DNA of 64,000 nt from Bryobacterales bacterium. GTDB taxonomy: Bacteria > Acidobacteriota > Terriglobia > Bryobacterales > UBA6623. Below, one piece after another: positions 1 through 9,022 of this stretch (positions are counted from its first letter, which is position 1; each line of letters begins with the position of its first letter). The notes below the pieces were generated by a model that was given only the letters and a program-made list of their open reading frames with translations, ran no database searches and had not been told where the DNA came from. The stretch covers positions 1 to 64,000 of the forward strand of contig JAJDTX010000082.1 in NCBI GenBank assembly GCA_022826925.1, given 5' to 3'. The translations under genes were made by a program, and so were the position numbers.

Positions 1-50
1 AAGAGGATCTGGGAGCGGCGCTGTTCCAGGGCTGGCAGGGAGTCTGACAT
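1..50 (-). CDS. N-terminus of a leftward gene, cut by the window edge
   Basis: Reading leftward from 50, an ATG opens the peptide MSDSLPALEQRRSQIL and runs off the window. A GGAGG sequence lies four bases upstream of the ATG (54-58), a promoter-like pair lies at 70-99 and a palindrome at 60-86, so the start is well supported although only 16 codons are visible. From memory, the opening resembles small proteins of the DUF6788 type, which often begin with a run such as LPALxQRRxQIL and sit near transposase genes. That is a recollection, not a search result, and the fragment is too short to assign function. Confidence 0.45.
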   Translation of the reverse strand, partial: MSDSLPALEQRRSQIL

Positions 51-59
51 GGGGCCTCC

Positions 60-86
60 GTCTGTGTGTAGTATATACACACAGAC
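60..86. promoter_or_regulatory. Perfect 11-bp inverted repeat, probable operator
   Basis: GTCTGTGTGTA (60-70) is followed by the five-base spacer GTATA and then its exact reverse complement TACACACAGAC (76-86). The centre contains the smaller palindrome GTATATAC (71-78). The element covers the -10 box of the leftward promoter and lies about 70 bp upstream of the rightward promoter of the receptor gene, so one dimeric regulator could act on both. Sites of the TGTATATACA kind are typical for ribbon-helix-helix or FadR/GntR regulators, but no regulator is encoded beside it inside the window. Confidence 0.6.
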
Positions 87-99
87 TTGCAAGGCTCAA
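70..99 (-). promoter_or_regulatory. Sigma70-like promoter of the leftward edge gene
   Basis: On the minus strand TTGAGC (99-94) is followed after 18 bases by TATACT (75-70), which matches five of six -10 positions. The predicted transcript would start just before the GGAGG and ATG at 50. The palindrome at 60-86 overlaps the -10 box, so a bound repressor would block this promoter. Confidence 0.45.
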
Positions 100-157
100 C
101 CAGCGATTCTACGTCTCGGTCACAGAAATGTCGCGCACCCGGGTCTTGGGGATGTGC

Positions 158-186
158 TTGCGACCCTCTGATCGATGTGCTAAGAT
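158..186 (+). promoter_or_regulatory. Sigma70-like promoter for the TonB receptor gene
   Basis: TTGCGA (158-163), a 17-base spacer and TAAGAT (181-186) place a start of transcription near 193, about 28 bases before the chosen ATG at 221. An upstream in-frame ATG at 128 would precede this promoter, which supports 221 as the true start. Confidence 0.45.
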
Positions 187-220
187 ATTGGAACTTGGTA
201 TGCCAACAGTGAGGTGTTCA

Positions 221-3200
221 ATGTCATTCATTAAACATGCTTTAGTGCTAGTCGTGGCTATGTGCGGAGTCTTGGTGCCCGCGTCCGCGCAGGACGCTGC
301 CACGCTCAGCGGCCAAGTCAACGACGAATCCGGGCTAGGCGTTCCGAATGCCCGGATTACGGCAAGCAACCTCTCTACCGGAGGCGAGGAACGTGGTTCG
401 ACGGACGGCGCGGGTGCGTACGAGTTGACGTTGGATCCGGGCACGTACTCGATCGTGGTCGAGAGCCCGGGTTTCGAAGCGGCGATTGCCGATGGTGTCG
501 AACTGGCCGCCGGCCAGTCCGTCGAGCGTAACTTCAGCCTCGAGGTGGCCGCCGTCACCGAGACGGTCGTGGTCGTCGGCAGCCGCGCTGCACCCCGCTC
601 GGTTATCGAGTCCACAGTGCCCGTCGACGTCATCAGCACCTCGGACCTTGGTCGGCAGGGAAGCAGAGACCTGGTCAGCCAGCTGCGGACCGTGATCCCG
701 TCGTTCAACATCAACACCCAGCCGATCAGCGATGCGGCGACAGTGGTCCGGCCGGCGAACTTGCGCAATCTTGCGCCCGACCATACGCTCGTCTTGGTCA
801 ACGGAAAGCGCCGGCACCGGGCGGCGGTCATCACGTGGCTCGGCAACGGAATTGCAGACGGCTCGCAAGGGCCGGATATCTCCGTCATCCCGTCGATCGC
901 GATCCGGCAGGTCGAGGTTCTGCGGGATGGCGCGGCGGCCCAGTACGGATCCGACGCCATCGCGGGCGTGATGAACTTTCAGCTGAAGGATGACCCCTCG
1001 GGCGGCAGCTTCGAGATCCAGACCGGGGCCTTCAGGGATGCCAATCCTGGGGACCCGTCTACATGCGGGGCCGGCATCATCGGCGATATCCAGCACTCGT
1101 GCAACGGGATTGGTGGCCACGGAAGGACTCTTTCCATCGCTGGCAATATCGGAGTGCCGCTGGGCGACAACGGCTTCGGCAACTTCAGCATGGAGGTCGC
1201 CAACGCCGCGCCGACCAGCCGCTCGATCCAGCGCAACGATGCGGCGGGCATCATCGGCGCGGGCAACGGCAATATACGCAATCCCGCGCAGATTTGGGGA
1301 TCGCCGAGGATCAACCACGACGTGAAGTTGTTCGGGAATTTCGGGTACCAGCTTTCTGATAGTTTGCAGCTGTACGGCCACACCAACTACTTGACACGCA
1401 AGGTGACGGGCGGATTCTACTTCCGGAACCCACATACCCGCGGCGGTGTCTTCCGCGGTCCGAAGCTCGAGGATGGAACGCCCTCGCTGCTCGTGGGTGA
1501 CCGGGTATGGGCCGAGCAGTCTCCCGAAGGCGGGCCGCCCCCAGGCCGCGAAAAAGGCGTCGGCTGCCCTTTCATTCCGATCGTGAACAACGTTCCGGAT
1601 GCGGACGCACTCGCGGCGGTCGAGGCCGACCCGAACTGCTTCACCCTCTACAGCCGGTTTCCCGGAGGCTTTACGCCGCAGTTCGGCGGGGACCTGATCG
1701 ACTATTCAATCGTCGCCGGCCTGCGAGGGTTCGCGCAGAACGGGTTTGCTTGGGACGCGAGCGTCAGCAGGGGCACCAGCGAGATTGACCAGTTCATCTT
1801 CGACACTGTCAATGCGTCAATCGGATCCGATACGCCGACATCATTCCGGCCAGGCATCTACCGACAGGACGAGACCAACCTGAACTTCGACGTCTCCATG
1901 CCGGTCAGCGATCTCGTCCACGTGGCCGCTGGCGGTGAGTGGAGGCGGGAGGAGTTCACAATCGGGGCGGGCGATGACGCGTCGTGGCAGATCGGTCCAT
2001 ATGCGGCGCAGGGCTTCAGTTCCGGCTCGAACGGCTTCAACGGCTATCGTGCCGACACGACGGCAGGGAAGTGGGAACGCCAAAACGTTGCCATGTACGG
2101 CGACGTTGAGTTCTCCCAGCCGGGCCGGTGGACGTTCGGCACCGCCGTCAGATTCGAGAACTTCGACGATTTCGGCAGCACGGTCAACGGCAAGGTCTCG
2201 GGTCGGGTCAAGGTCACTGATGTGCTGGCGGTGCGCGGCGCGGCCAGTACCGGCTTCCGGGCACCGACGCCCGGGCAACAGAACGCGTTCAACGTGACGA
2301 CGGCATTCATCGGCGGGCAGCTGACCAACAACGGCGTTGTCCCCGCGACCTCGGCAGTCGCCATGGCGCGCGGCGGTGGCCAGCTCCAACCCGAAAAATC
2401 GTTCAACATGAGCGGCGGTGCCGTGATTGAGAAGGGCGCGTTCACCTTTACGGCAGACTTCTTCCGGGTCAGGATCGAAGATCGCGTTGCTTTGTCGCAG
2501 GAAGTTGCCCTGACGGAACCCGAGATCGAGACGTTGCTGGCGGAAGGGATTCCGGAAGCGCGGAACTTCCCCGTGTTCCGGTTCTTCCTCAACGATTTCA
2601 CGACATTGACGCAAGGCGTTGACTTGATTTCAACGTATGTCGCAGGTAACACCACGGTCAGCGCCGTATTCAACTTCACTGACACGCAGCTTCGGGACAT
2701 TCAGACTTCAGTGATCGACACGTTCCGTATCACTACGCTGGAACAGGGGCTGCCGAACACTCGCTGGACCATCAGCGCCACTCACGATGCCCGCCGCTGG
2801 GACCTCATGGCGCGGGTGAACTACTTCGGCAAGTTCTGGGACAGCGAGGACGGGCGGAACGCGGTTGGCTTGCCCGGCGGGCCGACGGCGGCGGCGCTAT
2901 ACCCATCCTACGCGGGCAGGGCGCTGGTGGATATCGAGTTCGGGGTGCCGATCGGACCCAACGTGCATCTGGCGGTGGGCGGAGAGAACATCTTCAACAC
3001 CTATCCCGAAGTGAACCAGTTCGGCGCGATGACGGTCGGCAACATGTACGGACAGTTCTCGCCGTTCGGCTTCAACGGCGCCAACTTCTACGTGCGGCTC
3101 AACTACGGTTGGGGCTCCAGTCGCCCGGGGCGGGGCACTCGGGCGGAATCGACGCCTGAGCTCGATCCCCTGCGGAAGCGCCAAGAGGTTGCCGAGAAGA

Positions 3201-3499
3201 TCCAGGAACTCGACGCCCTGCACGACGAGTTGATTGACCTGTTGAGGGCCAAGCAGGAAGCGCAGACCGATCTGTGGCTGAAGCGCTGGGCCGGGGACAA
3301 GCTGGAAGAGGCGCTGAGGGCGAAGGAGCGCGACATGGAGATGCTGCGGGCCGCCTTGGCGAGGCGAGGCTTTGGCGACGAAGTCGAGCCGATCGGAAGG
3401 ACTGCCGAATTGAAGCAGCATCACGTCAAGGGCCAGATCGCAGCCGCCAACCGCCAAGAGCAGCCCGTCATGGCCGCTGCCTCGGTGCTCGCGCCGTGA
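221..3499 (+). CDS. TonB-dependent receptor with C-terminal coiled-coil tail
   Basis: Outer-membrane receptor of 1092 residues, probably importing an oligomer or metal complex with TonB energy. The start at 221 is preceded by GAGGTG with a four-base gap and opens a signal peptide (MSFIKHALVLVVAMCGVLVPASAQ split at about residue 24). Residues about 27-105 form a carboxypeptidase-regulatory-like beta-sandwich (LSGQVNDESG, YELTLDPGTYSI). The plug domain follows at about 130-250 (VPVDVISTSDL, RQVEVLRDGAAAQYGSDAIA), then the beta-barrel to about 964, where a typical closing strand NFYVRLNYGW occurs. It does not stop there: about 128 further residues follow, rich in Glu, Lys, Arg and Leu with heptad-like spacing (KRQEVAEKIQELDALHDELI), ending MAAASVLAP. 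Barrels of this family normally end at the last strand, so the tail is unusual. Substrate unknown. Confidence 0.9.
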   Translation: MSFIKHALVLVVAMCGVLVPASAQDAATLSGQVNDESGLGVPNARITASNLSTGGEERGSTDGAGAYELTLDPGTYSIVVESPGFEAAIADGVELAAGQSVERNFSLEVAAVTETVVVVGSRAAPRSVIESTVPVDVISTSDLGRQGSRDLVSQLRTVIPSFNINTQPISDAATVVRPANLRNLAPDHTLVLVNGKRRHRAAVITWLGNGIADGSQGPDISVIPSIAIRQVEVLRDGAAAQYGSDAIAGVMNFQLKDDPSGGSFEIQTGAFRDANPGDPSTCGAGIIGDIQHSCNGIGGHGRTLSIAGNIGVPLGDNGFGNFSMEVANAAPTSRSIQRNDAAGIIGAGNGNIRNPAQIWGSPRINHDVKLFGNFGYQLSDSLQLYGHTNYLTRKVTGGFYFRNPHTRGGVFRGPKLEDGTPSLLVGDRVWAEQSPEGGPPPGREKGVGCPFIPIVNNVPDADALAAVEADPNCFTLYSRFPGGFTPQFGGDLIDYSIVAGLRGFAQNGFAWDASVSRGTSEIDQFIFDTVNASIGSDTPTSFRPGIYRQDETNLNFDVSMPVSDLVHVAAGGEWRREEFTIGAGDDASWQIGPYAAQGFSSGSNGFNGYRADTTAGKWERQNVAMYGDVEFSQPGRWTFGTAVRFENFDDFGSTVNGKVSGRVKVTDVLAVRGAASTGFRAPTPGQQNAFNVTTAFIGGQLTNNGVVPATSAVAMARGGGQLQPEKSFNMSGGAVIEKGAFTFTADFFRVRIEDRVALSQEVALTEPEIETLLAEGIPEARNFPVFRFFLNDFTTLTQGVDLISTYVAGNTTVSAVFNFTDTQLRDIQTSVIDTFRITTLEQGLPNTRWTISATHDARRWDLMARVNYFGKFWDSEDGRNAVGLPGGPTAAALYPSYAGRALVDIEFGVPIGPNVHLAVGGENIFNTYPEVNQFGAMTVGNMYGQFSPFGFNGANFYVRLNYGWGSSRPGRGTRAESTPELDPLRKRQEVAEKIQELDALHDELIDLLRAKQEAQTDLWLKRWAGDKLEEALRAKERDMEMLRAALARRGFGDEVEPIGRTAELKQHHVKGQIAAANRQEQPVMAAASVLAP

Positions 3500-3507
3500 A
3501 CTGAATC

Positions 3508-3526
3508 GGTTCCCGCGACGGGAACC
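3508..3526 (+). terminator. Hairpin after the receptor gene
   Basis: GGTTCCCG (3508-3515), loop CGA, and CGGGAACC (3519-3526) form a perfect 8-bp stem nine bases after the receptor stop codon. No T-run follows, so it may be an mRNA 3' stabiliser or a Rho-assisted end rather than a classical intrinsic terminator. Confidence 0.45.
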
Positions 3527-4312
3527 TGCGGTGCTGGATGGCCGCGCTGCCCCGGCTTGATCGTCGGGGCAGCCGGCTAGGCGATGGCACACAGCGGTTG
3601 ACAGGGCAATTGGCCCTGCTCTATCGGTGTGGCGTCGAGCCCGACGCTCTTGCTTCATCAACGGGTCGCGGAGGTCGCAAATAGTCCGTCCGGCGTCGCG
3701 CGTGCGGGCACTCGCCCGCAAATTCGTTGCAAGCGGGGCTCGCAAGCGACTTGCGTTCCCCGGGGCATCTCTCGTATCGCAACTGCTGCCCGGTTGAGTG
3801 CGATTGCCGTGCAGAGCGCCGATCCGTGCATGGAAGGGTGCGCCGAGCGCCAGAGTGTCGACGGGATGCTGCCGGGCCAGTCCGCCAATGCAATCGAAGT
3901 GCTGCTCTTGGCATGGGTGATCTCCACGGGAGACCACACCCGCACTTGCCTCGAGACCACCAAGGTCAGGGCACGGGAGGCGGTCGATCTCTTCCTTCCT
4001 GGCGATTCTCCGCTGCCGGGCTCGATTGACCGGCGTGCCGAACTCTTGGACGGCGCGTGCTTCCCGGAATTCTGCCGTTCCTACTTGGGAGGCGACGACC
4101 AGACCTGATGCGGACTCTCTGTCGACTCTCGCATGCAACCGCCCGCTAGGCGGGGCGCTGGCCCTGGATGCCGCGTGTCGTGCGGTCCAAGGCTGCCTGG
4201 CAGATTGAACACCATCGACGGGACTGTGTTCGGAGGTGAGATGCCGGCCCTCAGCGGCGCAATCCGGAGGGGCAGGGCCTGTCTGCGCTCCCTCGCGTCC
4301 GTTGCTACGCCG
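3527..4312. other. Non-coding stretch, nothing recognised
   Basis: About 790 bases between the receptor hairpin and the convergent toxin gene. Open frames exist on both strands (for example 3629-4108 plus), but their translations are rich in Ser, Arg and Pro, show no recognisable motif and have no convincing ribosome binding site. No RNA gene or mobile-element end was seen. Confidence 0.5.
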
Positions 4313-4690
4313 CTATGCTCGTCGCGGTCGATATCGAACACCCTCGATACCCTCGAAGTCCGCGTCCTGCGTCCAGAGTTCCGCGCTGTACTTGCGGGCG
4401 GTCGCGAGGATGATACTGTCGGCCAGAGGCAGTTTCATTTCGACACTTAGCGCCGCCGCCCTCACAGCCAGCGCCGCTCCCAGCTCCGCGACAGTTCCCT
4501 GTTGCATGGCCGCCATCGCTTGAAGTGCTGCGCTCTCGCCGCGTTGCTGGAGCACCCGCTTGAACACTTCGAAGAGACTTATCGTGGGGACCACAAGGGC
4601 CTCGATGTCTTCGATCGGTTCCGCAAAGAAGGAGGCGTTCGCGCCATCGGCGAGATACTCCAGCCAGGCGCTGGAATCGACGACATTCAT
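4313..4690 (-). CDS. vapC: PIN-domain ribonuclease toxin, VapC family
   Basis: A 125-residue PIN-domain protein, the expected size for a VapC toxin, which cleaves specific RNAs when freed from its antitoxin. The metal-binding acidic set is complete: Asp5 in VVDSSAWLEYL, Glu41 in LFEVFK, Asp91 in LADSIILATA and Asp109 in WTQDADF. It starts inside the stop of the upstream antitoxin gene (ATGA overlap at 4687-4690), so the two are translationally coupled and form a type II toxin-antitoxin module. Unlike the PIN protein at 22645-23049, this one looks catalytically intact. Confidence 0.88.
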   Translation of the reverse strand: MNVVDSSAWLEYLADGANASFFAEPIEDIEALVVPTISLFEVFKRVLQQRGESAALQAMAAMQQGTVAELGAALAVRAAALSVEMKLPLADSIILATARKYSAELWTQDADFEGIEGVRYRPRRA

Positions 4691-4893
4691 ACCCGGTCTG
4701 CCGCGCGTTCGACGCTGGTGTCGAGTCCCTTCAGAGAACCTCTCAGCTCCCGCATCGGTCGCACAGGAATCAGCTCGATGCGGTCGCCATAGGCGATCGC
4801 TTGGATCTTCTGGCCCGGCAGGAGGCAGAGCTGATCCCGGATCTGCTTGGGAATCACCACTTGGTACTTGGGGGAAATGGTCACTGTTGCCAC
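4687..4893 (-). CDS. vapB: AbrB/SpoVT-fold antitoxin partnered with VapC
   Basis: A 68-residue protein whose first 45 residues match the swapped-hairpin AbrB fold: MATVTISPKYQVVIPKQIRD, then LLPGQKIQAIAYGDRIELIPV. Such antitoxins bind DNA as dimers through this fold and wrap the PIN toxin with the C-terminal segment (RGSLKGLDTSVERA here). It precedes and overlaps the toxin gene by four bases, the standard order. The A+T-rich stretch just upstream (about 4912-4940, containing GTGTAATAC) probably holds the autoregulated promoter, but I could not define a clear operator. Confidence 0.87.
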   Translation of the reverse strand: MATVTISPKYQVVIPKQIRDQLCLLPGQKIQAIAYGDRIELIPVRPMRELRGSLKGLDTSVERAADRV

Positions 4894-5430
4894 GAGGTCT
4901 CCGTCGATGTGTCTAGTGTAATACGAAAACTGTATCGATCAGGAACTTCCCATACTACGCCTCTTGGCTTGTGGATGTGGAACAGCACTTACTGACCAGC
5001 AACTCGAGTTTGTCGGCGCGCGTGCAGATTGCAATCGCTGCCCAGCGGTTCGCCGTACCAGGAAATTGAGCCGACGGCAGAATGCTCGACGCTGCCCGCA
5101 GGAGCAATCTTGCTAGTGGGCCCCGGCTGGCGATTCCCGGCGGAGTTCTCGAAGACGTGGCCCCAGACCGCCTGTCGGCGAAGCCTCGGCTCGTGCCGAG
5201 CCCAGTGGCGGGCCGCTCCGAAATCGGGCTGAGCGCTACGTGTGTGGGCGCATCATCCTGCAAGGCCTGCCCGCTGCACTCGAGCATTGCTCACGATCTG
5301 GCCGAATCGCTTGGCCTGGTTCGAGTGCCTTGCAGGCCACGATTGGCTTGTGCCGTCAATCCGAACAGCCCTCAACAGACCAACGTACCTAGGGGATGGC
5401 GGTTCCGCTCGCACCGCAACAACAACTATG
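4894..5430. other. Intergenic stretch without a supported gene
   Basis: About 540 bases between the antitoxin start and the terminator of the receptor gene to the right. The left 50 bases are A+T-rich and probably carry the toxin-antitoxin promoter. The remainder has only short frames on both strands with no recognisable protein features. Confidence 0.45.
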
Positions 5431-5469
5431 CAAGAGAAAGCGGCTCCCGGCCAGATGCCGGGAGCCGCT
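5431..5469 (-). terminator. Rho-independent terminator of the second receptor gene
   Basis: The arms 5439-5450 and 5458-5469 (AGCGGCTCCCGG and its reverse complement) form a perfect 12-bp G+C-rich stem with a seven-base loop. On the minus strand the stem is followed by TTTCTCTTG, a pyrimidine run suited to intrinsic termination. It lies 24 bases past the stop codon of the leftward receptor gene ending at 5494. Confidence 0.85.
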
Positions 5470-5493
5470 GTTACTTCGAACGTTTGCGGGATG

Positions 5494-8400
5494 CTAGAAG
5501 GTAATCCGCAACCCGAGCTGCATGATGCGCCGGCTGTTGGGCAGGGTGTTCGTCACCAAGCCGAACGTGCCGCTGCCGAGCGACGTGTTGGGGATATTGA
5601 AGGCGGGGGTGTTGGCTGCGTCGTACGCCTCCCAGCTGAAGCGGGCGCGCCAATTCTCGCCCCAGCGGAAGTTCTTGGCAAGCATGACATCAAAGTTGAT
5701 TCGCATGGGTCCGCGAATGCCGGGCAGCGTCCGCCCCGCGTCGCCGAGCGTGAACGGCGCCGGGTTCTCGAATGCGGCCTCGTTGAGCCAGTTGTGCCCG
5801 ATCACTCCGTCCGCCGCTTGCTTTTGAGTCGAAGACTTGAAGGGAGCACCTGTGAGGTTCGGCCTCAGGGCGACGCCAGCGGCTAGATCTCCGCGCAAGT
5901 TGCCTCCGCCGTCTATGTTCACGCCCATGTAGCCGCCGCTGCGAATCGTCCCTACGGTCGACAGCTGCCAGCCGCCGGCCACCGCGTCAAGCACCTTGTT
6001 CCAACTCGACCCCCAGCGGCGGTTCCTGCCGAATGGCAGTTCAAAGATTGGGGCAAACACTATGCGGTGCGGCAGTCGGTTCACCGAACTGGAACGCTCG
6101 TCGCTGAGGTCGTAGATGTTCTGGGGATTGTCGTTGTCGCCGAACGTGTCGCCGTCGCCGATGAAACGAATGTTGTCAATCCACTGAATGTGTGTGTAGG
6201 CAACGGTCCAGCCCAGTCCGTTCTGGTAGCGTTTCTCCGACTTGAAGGTGAGCGCGTAGTAGTTCGAGATGCCCCAGTTCGGTGACATCAGCTGGATCTG
6301 GTCTTGATTCCCCTGCCAAGCCACCCATGGCCGGAAGTCCTCGATGTTCGCTCCCGGCGCATTGGCCGCTGCGAGATGTTCGGGGCGGATATGGTTGATG
6401 TTGAGGTTGTTGATCGCTTGGTGGCGGGCCAGAGCGCCCATGAACCCGAAGTCCCAGAGCACGCCCTTCCAACGCGTCTGCAACGTCAAGTTGAAGTTCT
6501 GCGAATAGGGCAGCACTCGATCTTGGTTCCAGAACTGAATGGTGGACGTCTCGAAGCGCGTGCCTACCGCGCCGAAACCTCCATGCAACTCGGATTCGGG
6601 TATGTCGTCCAAGGCGCCTGCCGGGACGCCATCGCGCAGGTAGCCGCTCAAGCCTCCGCGTACGCGGAAGATGTTGTCGAATCCGGCCCGACCCGGCTGG
6701 ATGGAGTTGCGGTCGTAGGGATTGCCGAAGAAAATCCCGAAGCCGCCGCGCAGCACCATCGAGCTATCGTCCTTGAGTCGGTAGGCGAAGCCGAAGCGCG
6801 GCGCGAAATTGTTCTTGTCCCACTGCCAGAGGTACTTGCCGGTGCCGTCGCGATTCGGGAAGAGCACCCTCCCGATCGCGCCTTCGGGGATTCCGTTCTG
6901 GCCAGCCAGCGGATGCGGGCAGTACTCGCAGAAGCCGTTCATGCGTCCCCCCACTTCGTAAATCGGGGTCTCTGTCTCGTAGCGCAGGCCGATGTTCAGC
7001 GTCAGGCGCTGGGTAGCTCGCCAATCGTCTTGGAAGAATCCCGACCAATACTTGATCCGCTTGCCGATCCCGGGCGCGACGCGCGTGTCGAGATTCCACA
7101 CACGCCCGAGCATGAAGTCGGCAAAGGCAACGCCCGTGTTGTTGTTGCGCCCTCCTCCCGACAGTTTCCACTCGCCGGTTAGGTGGCCCGTCGACCGCCA
7201 GTGTCCGGAGGGCTGGGGACGGCTGACCTCATTGCCTTGGTAGGACGTGTACTTCCCGCCGAACTTGAAGGTGTGGTTACCCCTGATCTTGGTGAAGTTG
7301 GCTTCGTAGTCGAAGTTGGTGAAGACCGCGAACCGGTGGGCGTTGCCCAAGGCACCGATCCACGACATCGGCACGCCGCGGCCACCCCCGAAGTTAAAGC
7401 GCGGGAAGACCTCGCCGCCTTTTTCGAGGCCGGGAATGCCAAAATGATCGGCGTAATTCGTGTCGCAGCAATCTCCCGATTTCCTGTCTACCGAGACTCG
7501 ATTGAACCCGATGATCGATGTGACGAAGAATGTCGGGTTGAAGGTGTAGGTATTGTTGAGGCCCCAGTTCTGGCGGCGGTTCAGGATTGCAATTCCCCCC
7601 GGATCCGCGATCCCGTATCCCTGGGTGTAGTCGGTCACCGTGTCATCCGGCTCGGTCAGGATCATGCGCATGAAGGTGCGCCACTTGTCCGAGTAGTTGT
7701 GATCCAACCGAAACGTGTGGTAGTCGCGATTGCGCGCCCGGTCGGCGGCCTCGCGCCAATTACCTGCGAGGTTGTTTAGGTTGTTCGGCACACGGTTGGG
7801 GTCCGGTATGTAGCTGGCTGCCTTGACCGCCACCGGGTCCAAGCGATCCACGGGGATCGTGTTGTCTGGGAATGGGGATGCTCCCCGGGGTCTGGTGAAC
7901 GATCCGCCTTGGCGCGTCATGGGGTCATAGATTGGCACGAACACCGCCCGCCCGCCCGCGTTGCGAGTGGCGCGCGAGAAGTTGCCGGTTCGGAATTCTG
8001 GCAGGCCGACATTGCGCGTGCGAATCAAGCCGAGCTTCTCTCGAAAGACGTCGATGTTATAGAAGAAGAACGTCTTGTTCTCGGCAATTGGGCCGCCGAT
8101 CGAGATGCCGCCGTTGTTGCGCCGAAGCTTGGGCTTGGCGTCTTGGTTCCACCCGGCTGCGTCGAAGGCGTCGTTGCGCACGAAGTGGTAGATGCTGCCG
8201 TTCCAGCTGTTCGTGCCGCTGCGAGTGAGTGCCTGCACCACGCCCGCCGAGCTGCGGCCGTATTCGGCACCCATCGAGTTGACCTCCACCTTGAACTCTT
8301 GCATCGAGTCGACAGGTGGGGCCATCTCGATATTCTGTACGCCTAGGCCGCCCCGCGTGTTGTTCACGCCGTCAATGTAGGATCCCGTCGAGCGGGAGCG

Positions 8401-8943
8401 GCCCCCTCCAATGGAAACGTACCCGTTCGACTCGGAGCGGGATGCGCCGGGCACCAGGTTCACGAGGTTAAAAATGTCGCGGTTCGGTAGCGGCAGCTCT
8501 TGAATCTGTTCCGTGGCGACGGTACCACCAACCGAACCGGAGGTGGTCTGGACCTGAAGCTGTTCCGCGGTGACCTCGACTGTCTCGGTCACCGCACCGA
8601 TCTCCAGCGCGAACGACTGCGAGATTTCTGACGCCACGTTGAGGCGCAGGCCGCGCACCTCGGCTGACTTGAAGCCATCGGCCGAGGCAGAGATGTTGTA
8701 ATCGCCCGGCGGCATGTTGGGCACGGCGTAGACGCCGTTGATGCCTGTCTCGGAGGCAGTCTCCACGCCGGTCTCGGCGTTGACGATTGAGATCTGCGCA
8801 CCGGGAATCACTGCCCCGGTGGCATCGCTCACGGTCCCGTTGATCGTGCCAGCCGCACCTTGGCCCCATGCAAGGGCCGGCAGCAGCACCGCCAGTGTCC
8901 ACGCTGCGAACAGGCGGACCTTCAATCCCTGATTAGCTCTCAT
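5494..8943 (-). CDS. Oar-like TonB-dependent receptor
   Basis: An outer-membrane protein of 1149 residues, the typical size of acidobacterial Oar-like receptors. A signal peptide (about residues 1-28, ending LPALAWGQ) is followed by a carboxypeptidase-regulatory-like domain (about 32-115: GTINGTVSDATGAVIPGAQI, GVYAVPNMPPGDYNI). Next comes a plug region with the family hallmark LPLPNRDIFNLVNLVPGA (about 150-170) and GGGRSRSTGSYIDG, then a long beta-barrel ending at the final strand LGLRITF. The ATG has GGAG six bases upstream (ATTGGAGTGAACAATG). The gene stands alone, between a strong terminator and the operon of a two-component system transcribed in the same direction, which may regulate it. 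Ligand unknown; this family is usually tied to uptake of large carbohydrates or peptides. Confidence 0.92.
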   Translation of the reverse strand: MRANQGLKVRLFAAWTLAVLLPALAWGQGAAGTINGTVSDATGAVIPGAQISIVNAETGVETASETGINGVYAVPNMPPGDYNISASADGFKSAEVRGLRLNVASEISQSFALEIGAVTETVEVTAEQLQVQTTSGSVGGTVATEQIQELPLPNRDIFNLVNLVPGASRSESNGYVSIGGGRSRSTGSYIDGVNNTRGGLGVQNIEMAPPVDSMQEFKVEVNSMGAEYGRSSAGVVQALTRSGTNSWNGSIYHFVRNDAFDAAGWNQDAKPKLRRNNGGISIGGPIAENKTFFFYNIDVFREKLGLIRTRNVGLPEFRTGNFSRATRNAGGRAVFVPIYDPMTRQGGSFTRPRGASPFPDNTIPVDRLDPVAVKAASYIPDPNRVPNNLNNLAGNWREAADRARNRDYHTFRLDHNYSDKWRTFMRMILTEPDDTVTDYTQGYGIADPGGIAILNRRQNWGLNNTYTFNPTFFVTSIIGFNRVSVDRKSGDCCDTNYADHFGIPGLEKGGEVFPRFNFGGGRGVPMSWIGALGNAHRFAVFTNFDYEANFTKIRGNHTFKFGGKYTSYQGNEVSRPQPSGHWRSTGHLTGEWKLSGGGRNNNTGVAFADFMLGRVWNLDTRVAPGIGKRIKYWSGFFQDDWRATQRLTLNIGLRYETETPIYEVGGRMNGFCEYCPHPLAGQNGIPEGAIGRVLFPNRDGTGKYLWQWDKNNFAPRFGFAYRLKDDSSMVLRGGFGIFFGNPYDRNSIQPGRAGFDNIFRVRGGLSGYLRDGVPAGALDDIPESELHGGFGAVGTRFETSTIQFWNQDRVLPYSQNFNLTLQTRWKGVLWDFGFMGALARHQAINNLNINHIRPEHLAAANAPGANIEDFRPWVAWQGNQDQIQLMSPNWGISNYYALTFKSEKRYQNGLGWTVAYTHIQWIDNIRFIGDGDTFGDNDNPQNIYDLSDERSSSVNRLPHRIVFAPIFELPFGRNRRWGSSWNKVLDAVAGGWQLSTVGTIRSGGYMGVNIDGGGNLRGDLAAGVALRPNLTGAPFKSSTQKQAADGVIGHNWLNEAAFENPAPFTLGDAGRTLPGIRGPMRINFDVMLAKNFRWGENWRARFSWEAYDAANTPAFNIPNTSLGSGTFGLVTNTLPNSRRIMQLGLRITF

Positions 8944-9022
8944 TGTTCACTCCAATCACTCAAACTTGCCTCGCGGGCCGGGGTATCGGCACCGCGCGAC
9001 CTTTCCAAACTAGCCATCCGGC

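Noticed and set aside
3629-4108. 159-codon rightward frame in the empty region after the first receptor
   Set aside because: No ribosome binding site, no recognisable features and a composition typical of non-coding G+C-rich frames.
2897-4138. 413-codon leftward frame running from inside the receptor gene into the empty region
   Set aside because: Composition is His/Arg/Pro-rich without motifs, and most of it is antisense to the receptor. I also considered it as an explanation of the coiled-coil tail (frameshift), but the tail is in the receptor frame.
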